Shown: in pieces, positions 12,750-22,900 of the stretch
Layout: each line of letters begins with the position of its first letter
Numbering within the stretch: position 1 is the first letter of the stretch
Origin: Spirodela intermedia
Taxonomy: Eukaryota > Streptophyta > Magnoliopsida > Alismatales > Araceae
Reading direction: 5' to 3'
Assembly: GCA_902729315.2 (NCBI GenBank)
Contig: LR746265.1
Location: 7,136,892 to 7,200,891, forward strand
DNA length: 64,000 nucleotides
Program-made: the position numbers and the translations under genes
Notes under the pieces: model-generated
What the model saw: the letters and a program-made list of their open reading frames with translations, nothing else
Told to the model about the DNA's origin: nothing
Database searches by the model: none

Positions 12750-13110
12750 ATGGCAGGAGGAAAGGACGGCGTGGTCCAGAGGGTGATTCGTGAGGTGAGC
12801 GCCGGGACCGGGTTCCTAATGCTCACCAAGACCAACTACTCCGACTGGGCGCTGCTCATGAAGGTCAAGCTCAGAGCCCGGTTGCTCTGGACCGCCATTG
12901 AGAAAGGGGGCGTCGAACCCCATGAAGACATGCAGGCGCTCGACGCGCTCTGCAGCGCCGTGCCGGCGGAAATGTGGCCGGTGATCGCGGACAAGGAGAC
13001 GGCCAAGGAGGCCTGGGAGGCTATCGCCACCCTGAGGATCGGCAATGACCGCGTAAAGAAGACGTCGGCTCAGAACTTGCGGCGGCAGTTCGACTCGGCG
13101 ACGTTCAAAG
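12750..13110 (+). pseudogene. Copia gag, N-terminal part
   Basis: ATG at 12,750 opens a frame with the UBN2-like gag motifs of plant Copia elements: LTKTNYSDWALLMKVKL, then WPVIADKETAKEAWEAI and LRRQFDSATFK. High GC with strong G/C third positions, unlike the AT-rich flanks. The frame should continue ..FKEGESVEDY.., but after 13,110 it runs into a 715-bp insertion, and the expected continuation (GESVEDY..) appears only at about 13,827 in the spacer of the inverted repeat. Confidence 0.85.
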
Positions 13111-13111
13111 A

Positions 13112-13229
13112 GAGAAAGTTTTCCTTGTTCCTCCTGCTGTGTTTTTCCTGTGACTCGGTGGTGATCTCGCCGGCGACGTCTTAACTGCCGTCGTCTCTCC
13201 GGCGAGTTTCTGACAAGTGTTATCAGACT
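13112..13229 (+). repeat. Internal LTR 3'-end plus PBS fragment inside gag
   Basis: 13,112-13,215 repeats the end of the LTR (GAGAAAGTTTTCCTTG through GGTGATCTCGCCGGCG to GAGTTTCTGACA) and agrees with the 3' LTR over the ~70 bp that the 5' LTR lacks. It is followed by AG and a PBS with changes. An LTR end with PBS does not belong inside gag, so it marks a rearrangement junction. Confidence 0.9.
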
Positions 13230-13255
13230 TGTTGTCCACGCAGACAAAACGTGGT

Positions 13256-13825
13256 GGAGTCGCAGCAAAACGTGGTGGAGTGGAGGTTGGTGGCGGCGCC
13301 GTCGATATGGCCGTCGTTGACTTCACGAGAAGGAGCGAGGCCTCCTCCTCATCCTGGACGACGTGGGCCTGCTCTTTCTTGGGCTTGGAGCGGCACTCGC
13401 GGGCCCAGTGGCCCAGCTTCCCGCATCTCCTGCACTCATCACCGCTGGGCCGGCCTGAGTTGCCCGTCAGGCCGCCTGATGACGAGCCCTTGTCGCTGCC
13501 ACGGCCGCGCCCGCGCCCGCGCCCATGTCCGCCACGGTGCGTCACGCTGCTGCTACCTCCACCACCAGTTTTCTCAGCATCACGCTTCCTCCGCCGTGCG
13601 TCCCACTCTTCCTCGGTCAGGTACAGCTTGCCGTCGTGGTGCATAGCCGACGGCGGTTTCTCGAAGGCATCCTCCGCCGCCTTGAGCCGACCCGTCAAAT
13701 CCGCGACGGTGAGCGTCGACACGTCGAGCAGCATCGTGATCGCGACCACGATCTGCCTGAAACGCTGGGGAACACTGCGGATTATCTTCTCCACTACCTG
13801 CGTCTCTTCGACCTTGTCGCCGAGG
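13256..13825 (-). repeat. Left (antisense) arm of a gag inverted repeat
   Basis: This arm is the reverse complement of 13,887-14,456. Base x pairs with base 27,712-x from end to end, so there are no net indels over 570 bp. By eye I find only about five or six mismatches (for example in the G/C-rich stretch near 13,515-13,530 and at GAGCCGACCC versus GAGTCGACCC). The arm is antisense gag, including the zinc-knuckle coding segment. Because of it, the same protein-like translation appears on both strands. Confidence 0.95.
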
Positions 13826-13886
13826 AGGGAGAGTCTGTTGAGGACTACGCGCTGCGTCTCAACAGCATGGCGTCGACTCTCACCAC
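13826..13886 (+). other. 61-bp spacer of the inverted repeat
   Basis: Encodes GESVEDYALRLNSMAST.., the gag residues that normally follow ..SATFKE, so the spacer is original gag and the left arm is the added copy. It would be the loop of a transcript hairpin. Confidence 0.9.
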
Positions 13887-15190
13887 CCTCGGCGACAAGG
13901 TCGAAGAGACGCAGGTAGTGGAGAAGATAATCCGCAGTGTTCCCCAGCGTTTCAGACAGATCATGGTCGCGATCACGATGCTGCTCGACGTGTCGACGCT
14001 CACCGTCGCGGATTTGACGGGTCGACTCAAGGCGGCGGAGGATGCCTTCGAGAAACCGCCGTCGGCTATGCACCACGACGGCAAGCTGTACCTGACCGAG
14101 GAAGAGTGGGACGCACGGCGGAGGAAGCGTGATGCTGAGAAAACTGGTGGTGGAGGTAGCAGCAGCGTGACGCACCGTGGCGGACATGGGCCGGGGCGCG
14201 GGCGCGGCCGTGGCAGCGACAAGGGCTCGTCATCAGGCGGCCTGACGGGCAACTCAGGCCGGCCCAGCGGTGATGAGTGCAGGAGATGCGGGAAGCTGGG
14301 CCACTGGGCCCGCGAGTGCCGCTCTAAGCCCAAGAAAGAGCAGGCCCACGTCGTCCAGGATGAGGAGGAGGCCTCGCTCCTTCTCGTGAAGTCAACGACG
14401 GCCATATCGACGGCGCCGCCACCAACCTCCACTCCACCCCGTTTTGCTGCGACTCCGCAGGCAGAGGATCGGCTCCGGCGTGCAAGCCCACCGCCGCCGG
14501 GAGCAAAATGGGTCCCCGTCAATGGAGGGGCCGCCAAAGAAGAGAAGAAGCCAGGCGCCCAGACCCAGATCCATCTGCGGGAAGAGAAGGTGTTCGCCCA
14601 CCTTGAAGAGGAGGAGCTGCGTGATGAGGAGGCGTGGGTCGTGGACACGGGCGCCACGAACCACATGTCGGGTTCCCGTACGGCTTTCACCGAGCTGGAC
14701 ACGGCGGTGCTTGGGACGGTGCGGTTCGGCGACGACTCGGTGGCGCGGATCGAAGGCCGGGGGGCAATCGTGTTCCTGTGCAAGAACGGCGAGCACCGGT
14801 CCTTCGCGGGGGTGTATTACATTCCCCGACTGACGACGAACATCGTCAGCGTCGGCCAACTCGATGAGGCCGGGTACCATATCGACATCGAGAAGGGGGC
14901 GATGAAGGTCCATGAGCCAGGCGGACGGCTCCTGGCGAAGGTGATGCGCGGAGAGAACCGGCTGTACATTCTCCACGCCAAACTGGTTCGGCCGGTGTGC
15001 CTAGTGGCGCGGGGAGTCGAAGAAAGTTGGAAATGGCACGCGCCCCTCGGCCATGTCAACATGACCGCACTGCGGAAGATGGCTCGGGAGGAGCTGGTGC
15101 GCGGGTTGCCGGCAGTTGGTCAGGTGGACCAGCTGTGTGAGGCGTGTCTCGCTGGCAAGCAGAAGCGGTCGCCGTTCCCCGAGCAGGGAG
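13827..15190 (+). pseudogene. Copia gag C-terminus, protease and pre-integrase domain
   Basis: One open frame continues through gag, a CCHC knuckle (about 14,277-14,320), a G/R/S-rich linker, an aspartic protease with the active-site motif WVVDTGATNHMSG (about 14,634-14,672), and the GAG-pre-integrase zinc domain with H..H (WHAPLGHVNM) and CEAC. The frame then shifts near 15,190-15,206. The enzymatic motifs are intact here, so decay is recent compared with the other elements in the window. Confidence 0.85.
13887..14456 (+). repeat. Right (sense) arm of the gag inverted repeat
   Basis: Sense gag from GDKVEETQVVEKIIRS through the CCHC zinc knuckle (CRRCGKLGHWAREC) to the start of the protease linker. 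It is in the expected place and frame for the element, unlike the left arm. Confidence 0.95.
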
Positions 15191-15205
15191 AGTACCGGGT
15201 GTTCT

Positions 15206-16330
15206 GGAGCTGGTGCACAGCGACCTCTGTGGTCCGATTGCGCCGGAAACGCCAAACGGCAGCAAGTACTTCCTGCTGCTCGTGGATGATCGAAGCCGGT
15301 ACATGTGGGTGGCCATGCTGCCTTCAAAGGACCGTGCTGCGGTGGCCATCAAGGAGAAAGAAGTCTATTTTGTTCTTGTCTTGTATTATTGTAAGACATT
15401 TATTTTCCTTTTAATTGTGCTATTTATAGCTCATAGGAATGGTATTTATCTAAAAACTCTTGTATATAAAAGGTATTCATAGAAGGTATTCATCGTCAAC
15501 ACACGGCGCCATACAGCCCGCAGCAGAATGGCATCGTCGAGCGCAGGAACGGCACGGTGGTAGCAACCGCGAGGAGCATGCTCAAGGCAAAGGGGCTGCC
15601 GGGCTGGTTTTGGGGTGAGGCAGTGACAACTGCTGTATACATCCTGAACCGGTGTCCGACGAAGAGCGTGGACGACATGACGCCTTTCGAGGTATGGCAC
15701 GGGAAGAAGCCGGCGGTGCACCATCTGAAGGTGTTCGGATGCATCGCCTACGTCCTGAACACGACACCGCATCTCAAGAAGCAGCTGGAGGACCGCGGCC
15801 GCAAGATGATCTTCATCGGCTACGAGTGCGGATCAAAGGCCTACCGTGCCTACGATCCCACCACGAGGCGTGTCCATGTGACACGGGACGTGGTGTTCGA
15901 CGAAAATGCCCAGTGGGACTGGGGCAGCGGCGCGGAGCAAGGGAATGCGGGCAGCCACGACGACATGTTCACATTGGAGTATGCCGTCGGGAACCAGGTA
16001 CCTCCGGAGCTCGATGGCGCCATCGAGGTACTTGATGATGATGCGCCGGGACCGGAGCTGATGTCGCCGCCGTCCGTGCACTCCAGTGGGAGAGCGGTGC
16101 CGATTGAAGATGGAGGAGAGGAGGTGGAGTTCGCCACTCCACCCAATGTCCACATCGACCACCTGGATGCTAATCACGATGATGTGCCACTCCGGTTCCG
16201 CAAGATTGACGACATCGTTGGGCTGGCCTCGCCGCGTGGTCTCGCGTCGCGGGCGTTAATTGCAGAGGAGCGGCCACCCGAGCTGGAGGAAGGCTATGGA
16301 GGAGGAGATGGCGTCGATCGAGGAGAACCG
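15206..16330 (+). pseudogene. Copia integrase with the catalytic core interrupted
   Basis: After a frameshift the integrase begins LELVHSDLCGP (first catalytic Asp) and runs to AAVAIKE near 15,357. Then comes about 130 bp of AT-rich DNA (15,362-15,490) unlike the GC-rich element. Integrase resumes with HTAPYSPQQNGIVERRN (third catalytic residue, Glu). The segment that should hold the second catalytic Asp (the 'TDRGGEF' region) is missing. After it follow WFWGEAV, FGCIAYV and FIGYECGSKAYR, the usual C-terminal integrase blocks. Confidence 0.85.
15362..15492. other. AT-rich insertion replacing integrase core
   Basis: Composition changes abruptly from about 60-65% GC to strongly AT-rich and back. 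The piece contains CTTGTATATAAAAGGTATTCA, which looks like an LTR TATA region, and ends with a doubled GGTATTCAT (15,472 and 15,485). It may be a remnant of another LTR or filler DNA from a repair event. Confidence 0.6.
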
Positions 16331-17770
16331 CATCTGGTCCCTGGTTGACCTCCCACATAGTCGCCGGGCGATCAGGTTGAAATGGGTGTACAAGGTGAAG
16401 CGGGATGAAAATGGAGCCGTGGCGAAGTACAAGGCGTGCCTGGTGGTGAAGGGCTATGTGCAACGCCAGGGGATCGACTACGACGAGGTGTTCGCACATG
16501 TGGTGCAGCTGGACACAGTGCGCCTTCTCATCGCTCTCGCGGCGCACAAGGGGTGGGAGGTGCACCACATGGATGTCAAGTCGGCGTTCTTGAATGACAA
16601 TCTCAAGGAGGAGGTGTACGTAGAGCAGCCGGCCGGTTTCATCAGCACAGACAATGAGCACAAGGTGTTCAAGCTGAAGAAGGCACTCTATGGCTTGCAT
16701 CAGGCGCCTAGGGCCTGGAACACAAAGCTGGACGACACACTGTTGTCGTTCAGATTCAGGAGGAGTCCCTCGGAGCACACTATCTACACCAAGCAGAATG
16801 GGGAGGCGCAGCGGGTGGTTGGGGTGTATGTCGATGACCTGGTGATCATCGGCGCCAGCTGCGACGACATCAAGTAGTTCAAAAAGGAGATGGTTGACGC
16901 ATTCAGGATGAGCGACTTGCTTCGCTACTATCTCGGCATTGAAGTCAGGTAGAGCGCGGGGGGCACCTCGATCAGTCAAGGAGCCTACACCGCCAAGATT
17001 ATGGAGAGGAGCGGCATGGCAGGGTGCAATCCCTGTCAAGTACCAATGGCAATGCATCTAAAACTAAGCAAGAGGAGCACGGAGCCGCTGGTGGATGTAA
17101 CAACATACAGAAGCATCGTGGGGAGGGGAGTCTCAGGTACTTGGTCAATATTCGTCCAAACCTGGCATTTGTTGTTGGCTATGTGAGTTGTTTTCTAGAG
17201 GAGCCACGAAAGGATCACTTGGCCGCTGTGAAACAAATTCTCCGTTATATGGTAGGAACCAAGAGCTAGGATCTCATGTATGAAAGAAAGAAGGAAGAGC
17301 ATGTCCAGCTGATAGGGTTCAACGATAGTGACTTCGTTGGTGATGTTGATGCTCGGAAGAACACAACTAGAGTCATTTTCTTTTTGGCCAACAGCCTAAT
17401 TACTTGACAGTCGATGAAACAGAAGGTGGTGGCTCAGTCTAGCTGCAAGGCAGAGTACAGTGCGGCTGCTAATACTGCCTGCCAAGCTGTGTGGCTCACT
17501 CGGGTGTTAGCAGAGGTATATGGCTCAGCATCAAGCGTGCTGATGCTGAGGGTGGACAACAAGTCTGCCATTGCGTTGATCAAGAACCCGGTTCTTCATG
17601 GACATAGTAAGCACATTGAAGTGAAGTATCATCTTATTCGGGAATCCGCAGAAAAGGGCCAAATCAACGTAGAGTTCATCAGGAGTGAAGAACAGTTAGG
17701 AGACGTTCTGACGAAACCACTCGAAAAAGTTAAGTTCCATACATTTCACACCAAGATTTTTCTGCATGAC
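16296..17770 (+). pseudogene. Copia reverse transcriptase and RNase H
   Basis: RT blocks in order: NRIWSLVDLP, KWVYKVKRDENG, DYDEVFAHV, MDVKSAFLND, KLKKALYGLHQAPRAW and the catalytic YVDDLVI (about 16,826-16,846). A stop follows at 16,875 (codon after DDIK), another at 16,950, and a further one in place of the usual Trp at 17,405 (LIT*QSMKQKVVAQSS). RNase H continues with KAEYSAAANTACQAVWL, VDNKSAIALIKNP and HSKHIEVKYHLIRE, then DVLTKPLEKVKF just upstream of the 3' LTR. Confidence 0.9.
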
Positions 17771-17782
17771 GCGCATTACTGG

Positions 17783-17970
17783 CCAGTTAATTATTTCTTA
17801 CGGTTATTTCTTTCTCCCTTTATTTTCTTATTTAAAAGGACTGTAAGAATTTTTTTAAAAGAAAGTGAGAAAGTTTTCATTGTTCCTCCTACTGTGTTTT
17901 TCCTGTGACTCGGTGGTGATCTCGCCGGCGACGTCTTAACTGCCATCGTCTCTCCCGCGAGTTTCTGACA
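17783..17970 (+). repeat. 3' LTR of the Copia element (recognisable part)
   Basis: Matches the 5' LTR from GCCAGTTA and contains the ~70-bp block missing from the 5' LTR, plus an extra T-rich 30 bp near 17,805-17,835. Ends GTTTCTGACA, followed by TCATG. The true 3' LTR start is uncertain because sequence left of 17,783 does not resemble the 5' LTR start. Confidence 0.75.
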
Positions 17971-17975
17971 TCATG

Positions 17976-18323
17976 AAGGCCGAGAAGGAGCGGAGGGCCA
18001 CCGAGTCACCTGTGGCCGGCGAGGAAGAGGAAACCCTGCCGAGCCCGCTGAAGGCGGCGGGAGCCTCCGCCCTCGCCTTTACCCTCGGCGGCGTCCCACC
18101 GCTGCTGGCCGGTGGCTTCGTCTGGTCTTGGGCCGCCAGGGTTGGAGTGGTCTGCGGGGTGACCACCGTTGGCCTGGCCGGGCTCGGCACCGCCGGTGGT
18201 TTACTCGGCGCTGTCGCCGCAGGAAAATCCGCCGTCAGGTTGGTGATCGTGGGGTGGGTTCCCATGCTGGTCACCTACGGCATTTTTACATTCTTCCGGA
18301 TGCAAGTCTTCCCCGCCGCCTAG
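17976..18323 (+). pseudogene. Vacuolar iron transporter-like (VTL family), 3' part
   Basis: Resumes the VTL frame directly after the Copia element: KAEKERRATES, an acidic linker (GEEEET), then LPSPLKAAGASALAFTLGG (TM3 with the family's 'LPNP.QAA.ASALAFS.G' motif), PPLLAGGFV, a further hydrophobic pair and SAVRLVIVGWVPMLVTYGI (the conserved 'SSVRVVIGGW.AM..TFG' end). Stop at 18,321-18,323. The three C-terminal membrane segments are complete and free of stops, so the insertion is probably not ancient. An ATG at 17,973 is supplied by the target duplication, but a product from it would lack TM1-2. Confidence 0.88.
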
Positions 18324-18576
18324 TTATCGTCGTCATTAATTTTCCATGTACTTGCTTCCGCTCGGCACTGTTGGATCACCGAATCGAAGCGATTGTATGT
18401 TCTTGAGGAACATCCCTCTTCATTGACATGCTTACGAAGCTCGCAACGTTACTCCAACTCGAGGATCTCTCATCAAATCTATGAGTTCTCTCAAACCCAT
18501 TGTTAATTACTTGCTCGACGACACAACCCTTTAAGCGGCCAGATTTTAACATCTAGAAGTATTCGTCGAAAAATAT

Positions 18577-18960
18577 ATGCAGGCACTGCACCGTCCATTG
18601 TTCTCGGGCGTCGTCCCCCTGAGAATCTCACGTTCCTTCTTCCGCGTTCGTCGCGATTTTCGCTTTGCATTTATTACTCGTTCGTCCGCTCCTCTCCGTC
18701 GCAATTCTCTTCTTCCGTCTACTCCTCGTTCGTCGGTTGATTTCCGTCGTGACTTCTCGTTCACTACTGATCATAATCTTCCGACTCTTTTACCTCGTTC
18801 GTCTGTTGTCCTCCGTAGCGATTTCTCTTCCGGCTATCCATTGTTTTCCGGTATTTTACGTTGCGAAATTTTCTTCCGTTTCTTCCTCTTTTTTCCTTTG
18901 GATTCCTCGTCGTCGCGAGCGTACCGTCCGATACTACTCTTTCGTGCTTGATTTTCCTTC
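18577..18960. repeat. CpG-rich degenerate direct repeats
   Basis: CTCGTTCGTC or CGCGTTCGTC occurs at about 18,643, 18,677, 18,725 and 18,793, each followed by TTCCGTCGYRA.TTCTC-like text. The open frame across it (18,577-18,951, RSSVDFRRDFSF-type repeats) follows from the DNA repeat and resembles no protein I know. The abundance of CpG is striking beside AT-rich neighbours. Confidence 0.6.
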
Positions 18961-19294
18961 CCCTTCTTTCGTCAAAGGAGAGAGAAGAGAAGGTGAAAAG
19001 TTGTCGATCATCCATAAGAAACTATCAGAGGGTCAAAAGAGAATATTATCGAGATAATTCGTTGGAAAATAAAAGAGAATAATTCGGCGTAGTCTCCAGA
19101 AATATTTTCGGAAACTTAATGGTTCGAGAAAGGGTCTGAACTTAAATGGGGAAATGGCAGCTCGTTTAAGTAAGATTTCAGATCGTGTTTTAAAGAGATC
19201 TGTTTACCCTCTTAACAGGATCCGAAATCCTTTTATCTCGGCTACAAAAATCATATCCATTATTATAAAAACTGGATCCATTACTCCTTTTAAA

Positions 19295-19470
19295 TAAGGC
19301 CCAATATACAAATCAATTTCGCCTTAAAATTTAGGCCTAATAACTAAACGAATTTGACCTTAAATTTAGGCCCAAAAATATATTGAATTCACCTTAAATT
19401 CAGGTCCCCAAAAATATCAATTTAAACTTAAATTCAGGTCAAGTAATTAAATCAATTTCACTCGTTTTAG
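19295..19470. repeat. Short tandem repeat, period about 36 bp
   Basis: Four to five diverged units of the form AATTT..CCTTAAATTTAGGCCCAA.. . Similar units appear at 23,560-23,620, so this is part of a dispersed element. Confidence 0.65.
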
Positions 19471-19479
19471 ACTGAAATA

Positions 19480-22400
19480 AATCATGATAACAGACATTAA
19501 TATTCCACATGATCTACGAAAGATGTATTTTCCAAAAAAAAAATATCAAATATGTAAAAAAATTCCATGTATTGGTAAAAAATTGACGAAATAAATCTTA
19601 CAAAAAGTTTTAAAGGTAGACTTTGCTGCTGTCTTTTATTTTGATATTACAAGTGAAAAATTATTTATTGAATATTGAGAGTGATTTATGTTGGATTTTG
19701 GCCTGCATTAGGATCAAGAATAGGGAGTTAAATTAATCTACTCTTTTTTTATTTCATTTCTAAATATTCTCTCTTAGAACTTCACTCTTCTCTTAGGATA
19801 TGTGGATTCTCTAGTTTACTTAGAACGCACTATATTTTTATAATAGTTCGGCCAACTGCCTGCATTCACTTTTCAAGAACAAAATCTTTCTTGGGTTCAA
19901 CTACATGTGATTATCCAAACACAATTCATGGTTAACAGGCTCAGCTCCCTTGAAGATTCACCCAAAATCTATATTCTAAATTTATGAATTTAAGATGCCA
20001 CATTGCTATTTCACCAAGGCAACTCCCTCTAAGAATAAAATCATTATTGGGTTCCACTAGTGATTATCTAAGCTCAATTACTAATGAATGACCTCAAAAT
20101 TTTCTTTCTAGATTTACAACTTCAGGATATGACATTGATGTTTTGCCAAACAACTCCCATAAATTTCTCTATTAAATTTCTTTCTAGATTCATAACTCTA
20201 GGAGGCTACATTGTTGTTAATAAGGACAGCTCCCAATCGTAATAAATAGAGTTTAGTATCACATTTATCTTATAAAAAATAATAAATATGTCACCATGAT
20301 ATGATTTTTGAAAGATGGCGTTGACTTGGAATGCATATAGAATTTTGATAAAGAGGATGATGATCAAGAAAATATCTTATATCCTCTTCTCGTAAAAATA
20401 TGTTAGCTAAAGATAGAAGGCGTTGTCTTTTTTAATCAATTGAAGATGGTCACTAAATCGTTGAGTAGTGCTCCTCAACTTAGTGACTTCATGTAGTTTG
20501 ACTAATCAGTAAATATCTTCTAATTTTCCTCATATACTTCTATATAAAAACTCAATATAACTCTTAAGGTTGTTGAGGAGTTAAAGATGGTTGTTCAGCT
20601 CTAATTAGCCATTGAAAAGTTAGTATATTTATAGATAAAGTAATTTTAAAATCTGCTCTTATTTTCCATTATCTCACAAAAATAATATTTTCAAAAATAG
20701 TTAGAAATTCGAATAGTTGAAAAACCAATACAGTATGTCCTTTAAAATTTTAAATATCTTTAAGTGACACCAATACATGGTTCTTTTAAAATACAATATA
20801 AATATCCAAATATTATTGGTTCAATTAAATATCAGTAAGAACTTAATATCGTTAAAACAAGGCCAACAATATATATCTTGATAAATTATGATTTGGTAAT
20901 CAAATCTTATTTGAATCACCTCAAATAAAATACAATGATCGAGTTAACATCTTGAATCATGATCTCAATATTTATAATCATGATGTCACTTATTCAAGAT
21001 ATTTCAAGTAAATTTTTAAGTTATATTCTTTAACTTATAAAAAATTATGTTCTACTGAATAAGTAATCAGAATTCAAATATCAAAAGTAAGATCAATTGT
21101 AAATTTGTACATATCTCTAAACAAAAGCTTTGAAGTTCATTTGTGAGAGGTTTTCATATTTCGAAGTAAATGAAACTCAAGATCAGCCTCTCATATTCTA
21201 TACAATAACACATAATTAGAGTGCATGAATTAAGTGACAGATTCAACAACAATATTCAAGCTCGACGCTAAAGACATATATGTTCATTAATCAGTTGAGT
21301 ATATCCATATTCCATATTAAGGAAAGCATATCTACGAGTTGAAAGATCTGAACAAAAGTAATAATCGAAGGTCAAAAGCCAAAATTCTAGACAATAACTC
21401 ATTAATAAAAGATGTAGATTGAAGATAAGCCAAATAATCTCCTCTAAAGAAAACCCTAAAAAAATACATAGTTATCAATCAAGTATGAATATCTAGACAA
21501 GACATCATGAATAACTATCACTAAACAAGAAAACCTAGAAATGAAATTAGGTGAAGGTCACTAGAGTGTTGGCGTAGCAATGGAAAGATATTCAAATTCA
21601 TATGACCATTTATAGATGCTAAAGTAACATGAATCCATTGGAAAATAAGTAAAAAGAGTTGAGAACAAATGAAACCAATGTTAAATAAGGAAATCTTCAT
21701 CCGCATTATTCACAAAATCAAGAGAAGAAATACTACTCAATCCACTATGATAATGCAGCCATGCATTTTAAACAAGGAATTAAAATATCATCATTTTCGA
21801 TCATCTACGGCAATGTATGAATCAATCAACTACACTGAAGGTTATCTTTCTCTATCATGCCTTAACATAATTAAGGCGTTAAGTAGAGAAAGGGTAAGAC
21901 TAAGGCACGAGATGTTGAGAAAGGGTAACATAACTATGAAGAAGTATACCTGGACTTAAGCATGTGGTGTTATTCGTCAAGACCTGTCAATGAAGGGTAA
22001 GATTTCTATGGAGATTGAACAATTACATTGGGAGAGTTGAACTTGTGAAGTCAATTATATTTTTATTAGAAATAGTGAAAATTTAGAAGGGGGATCCTCT
22101 AGTACTAAGCTAGCACAAAGAAGGGTGGACTAATATAAATCTCTATCTATCATCACTAGAAGTGAAGGAGAAAGAAATTAAAGCAACCATGCAACAATGA
22201 TAAACGACTTAGGTTGAGTTGTATACAAACCTCATAGACTATATTAAAACTTATATCAACACATTTACACACATATAGAAAATGTAGTAAATTAATTCAT
22301 CCATTTCTCTTTCGGTACTTCACTTAGCCACATCAGACCCAACAAATTAATCATATTTTTATTTATTTATTTTCAACTATTCTAATTTGTTTACCTTCTT

Positions 22401-22900
22401 ATTAAATCTAAAATTCACAATTTCATTAAATTTAAATCTAGATGGCATGTATTTTCCACTAATTAAGCCCCATTCTTATGTTCATTCTGTACAAACACTT
22501 CACTCAACAACTAGCTATTTCTAATCCCAAAGATAACTATGATCAAGTATTAACTATTCTCCTAAAAAATATACAACCTACTTTAAGAAGATTGATGGCC
22601 CAAATCCAAAATGTTCACTACAATCATTCCCCCCATGTTTCCAACACAAATCTGAGAGCCTTTTGACATTCTTCTCCTATTTCTAGAAAAGATGAACAGC
22701 CTTCTCATAATTGAAATCTCCCATTTTCCAATGAAGAATAAGGTGATTTTCAGGATTAATTTTCTTTAAGTTTTTGCCAATGAAAATTTTGATTTTATCA
22801 AACTCTTTGTTTCTCTAGGGCCTAATAAATGAGTTAATCTTCTAATTTTTAAATCTTGGAAAAAATAGGAACATGCACCTAAATGGTGGTTGAAAATACT
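19480..22900. other. AT-rich intergenic repeat debris
   Basis: No gene seen. At 19,850-20,250 there are repeated phrases (GGCCAACTGCCTGCATTCACT, CAACTCCC with TTTCTAGATTTATAACT nearby) that resemble decayed LTR-retrotransposon ends and the motif near 2,370. Open frames at 21,669-21,959 and 22,478-22,666 show no domain. Confidence 0.45.

Larger units (their letters stand above)
12455..17970 (+). mobile_element. Degenerate Copia LTR retrotransposon inserted in the VIT-like gene
   Basis: A complete but broken Ty1/Copia element in plus orientation. Order: 5' LTR, PBS, gag, protease, integrase, reverse transcriptase, RNase H, 3' LTR. Its insertion separates codons for ..YDIM from KAEKE.. of the VTL gene. 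TCATG at 12,450-12,454 and at 17,971-17,975 is the likely 5-bp target duplication; it is part of a 9-bp match (GACATCATG) because the LTR happens to end in GACA. With this placement the 5' end of the LTR reads TATG rather than the canonical TG; placing the boundary at the TG at 12,453 spoils the 3' end. The coding region carries stops at 16,875 and 16,950, another at 17,405, a frameshift near 15,190-15,206, an AT-rich insertion in integrase, and a large gag rearrangement. It cannot be autonomous. Confidence 0.9.

Noticed and set aside
13105-14187. A 360-codon minus-strand frame resembling gag
   Set aside because: It is an artefact of the inverted repeat: the left arm is antisense gag, so gag-like translation appears on both strands. 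The plus strand carries the element's true order.
12453-17968. Copia boundaries set at TG (12,453) with CATCA as target duplication
   Set aside because: This makes the LTR end in GA instead of CA and disagrees with the LTR/PBS junction at 12,659; TCATG with ends at 12,455 and 17,970 fits better, though the TATG start is unusual.
18577-19057. 124- and 130-codon frames with repeated RSS..FRRDF-type text
   Set aside because: Coding appearance follows from CpG-rich DNA repeats. Two overlapping frames are equally open, and no domain is present.
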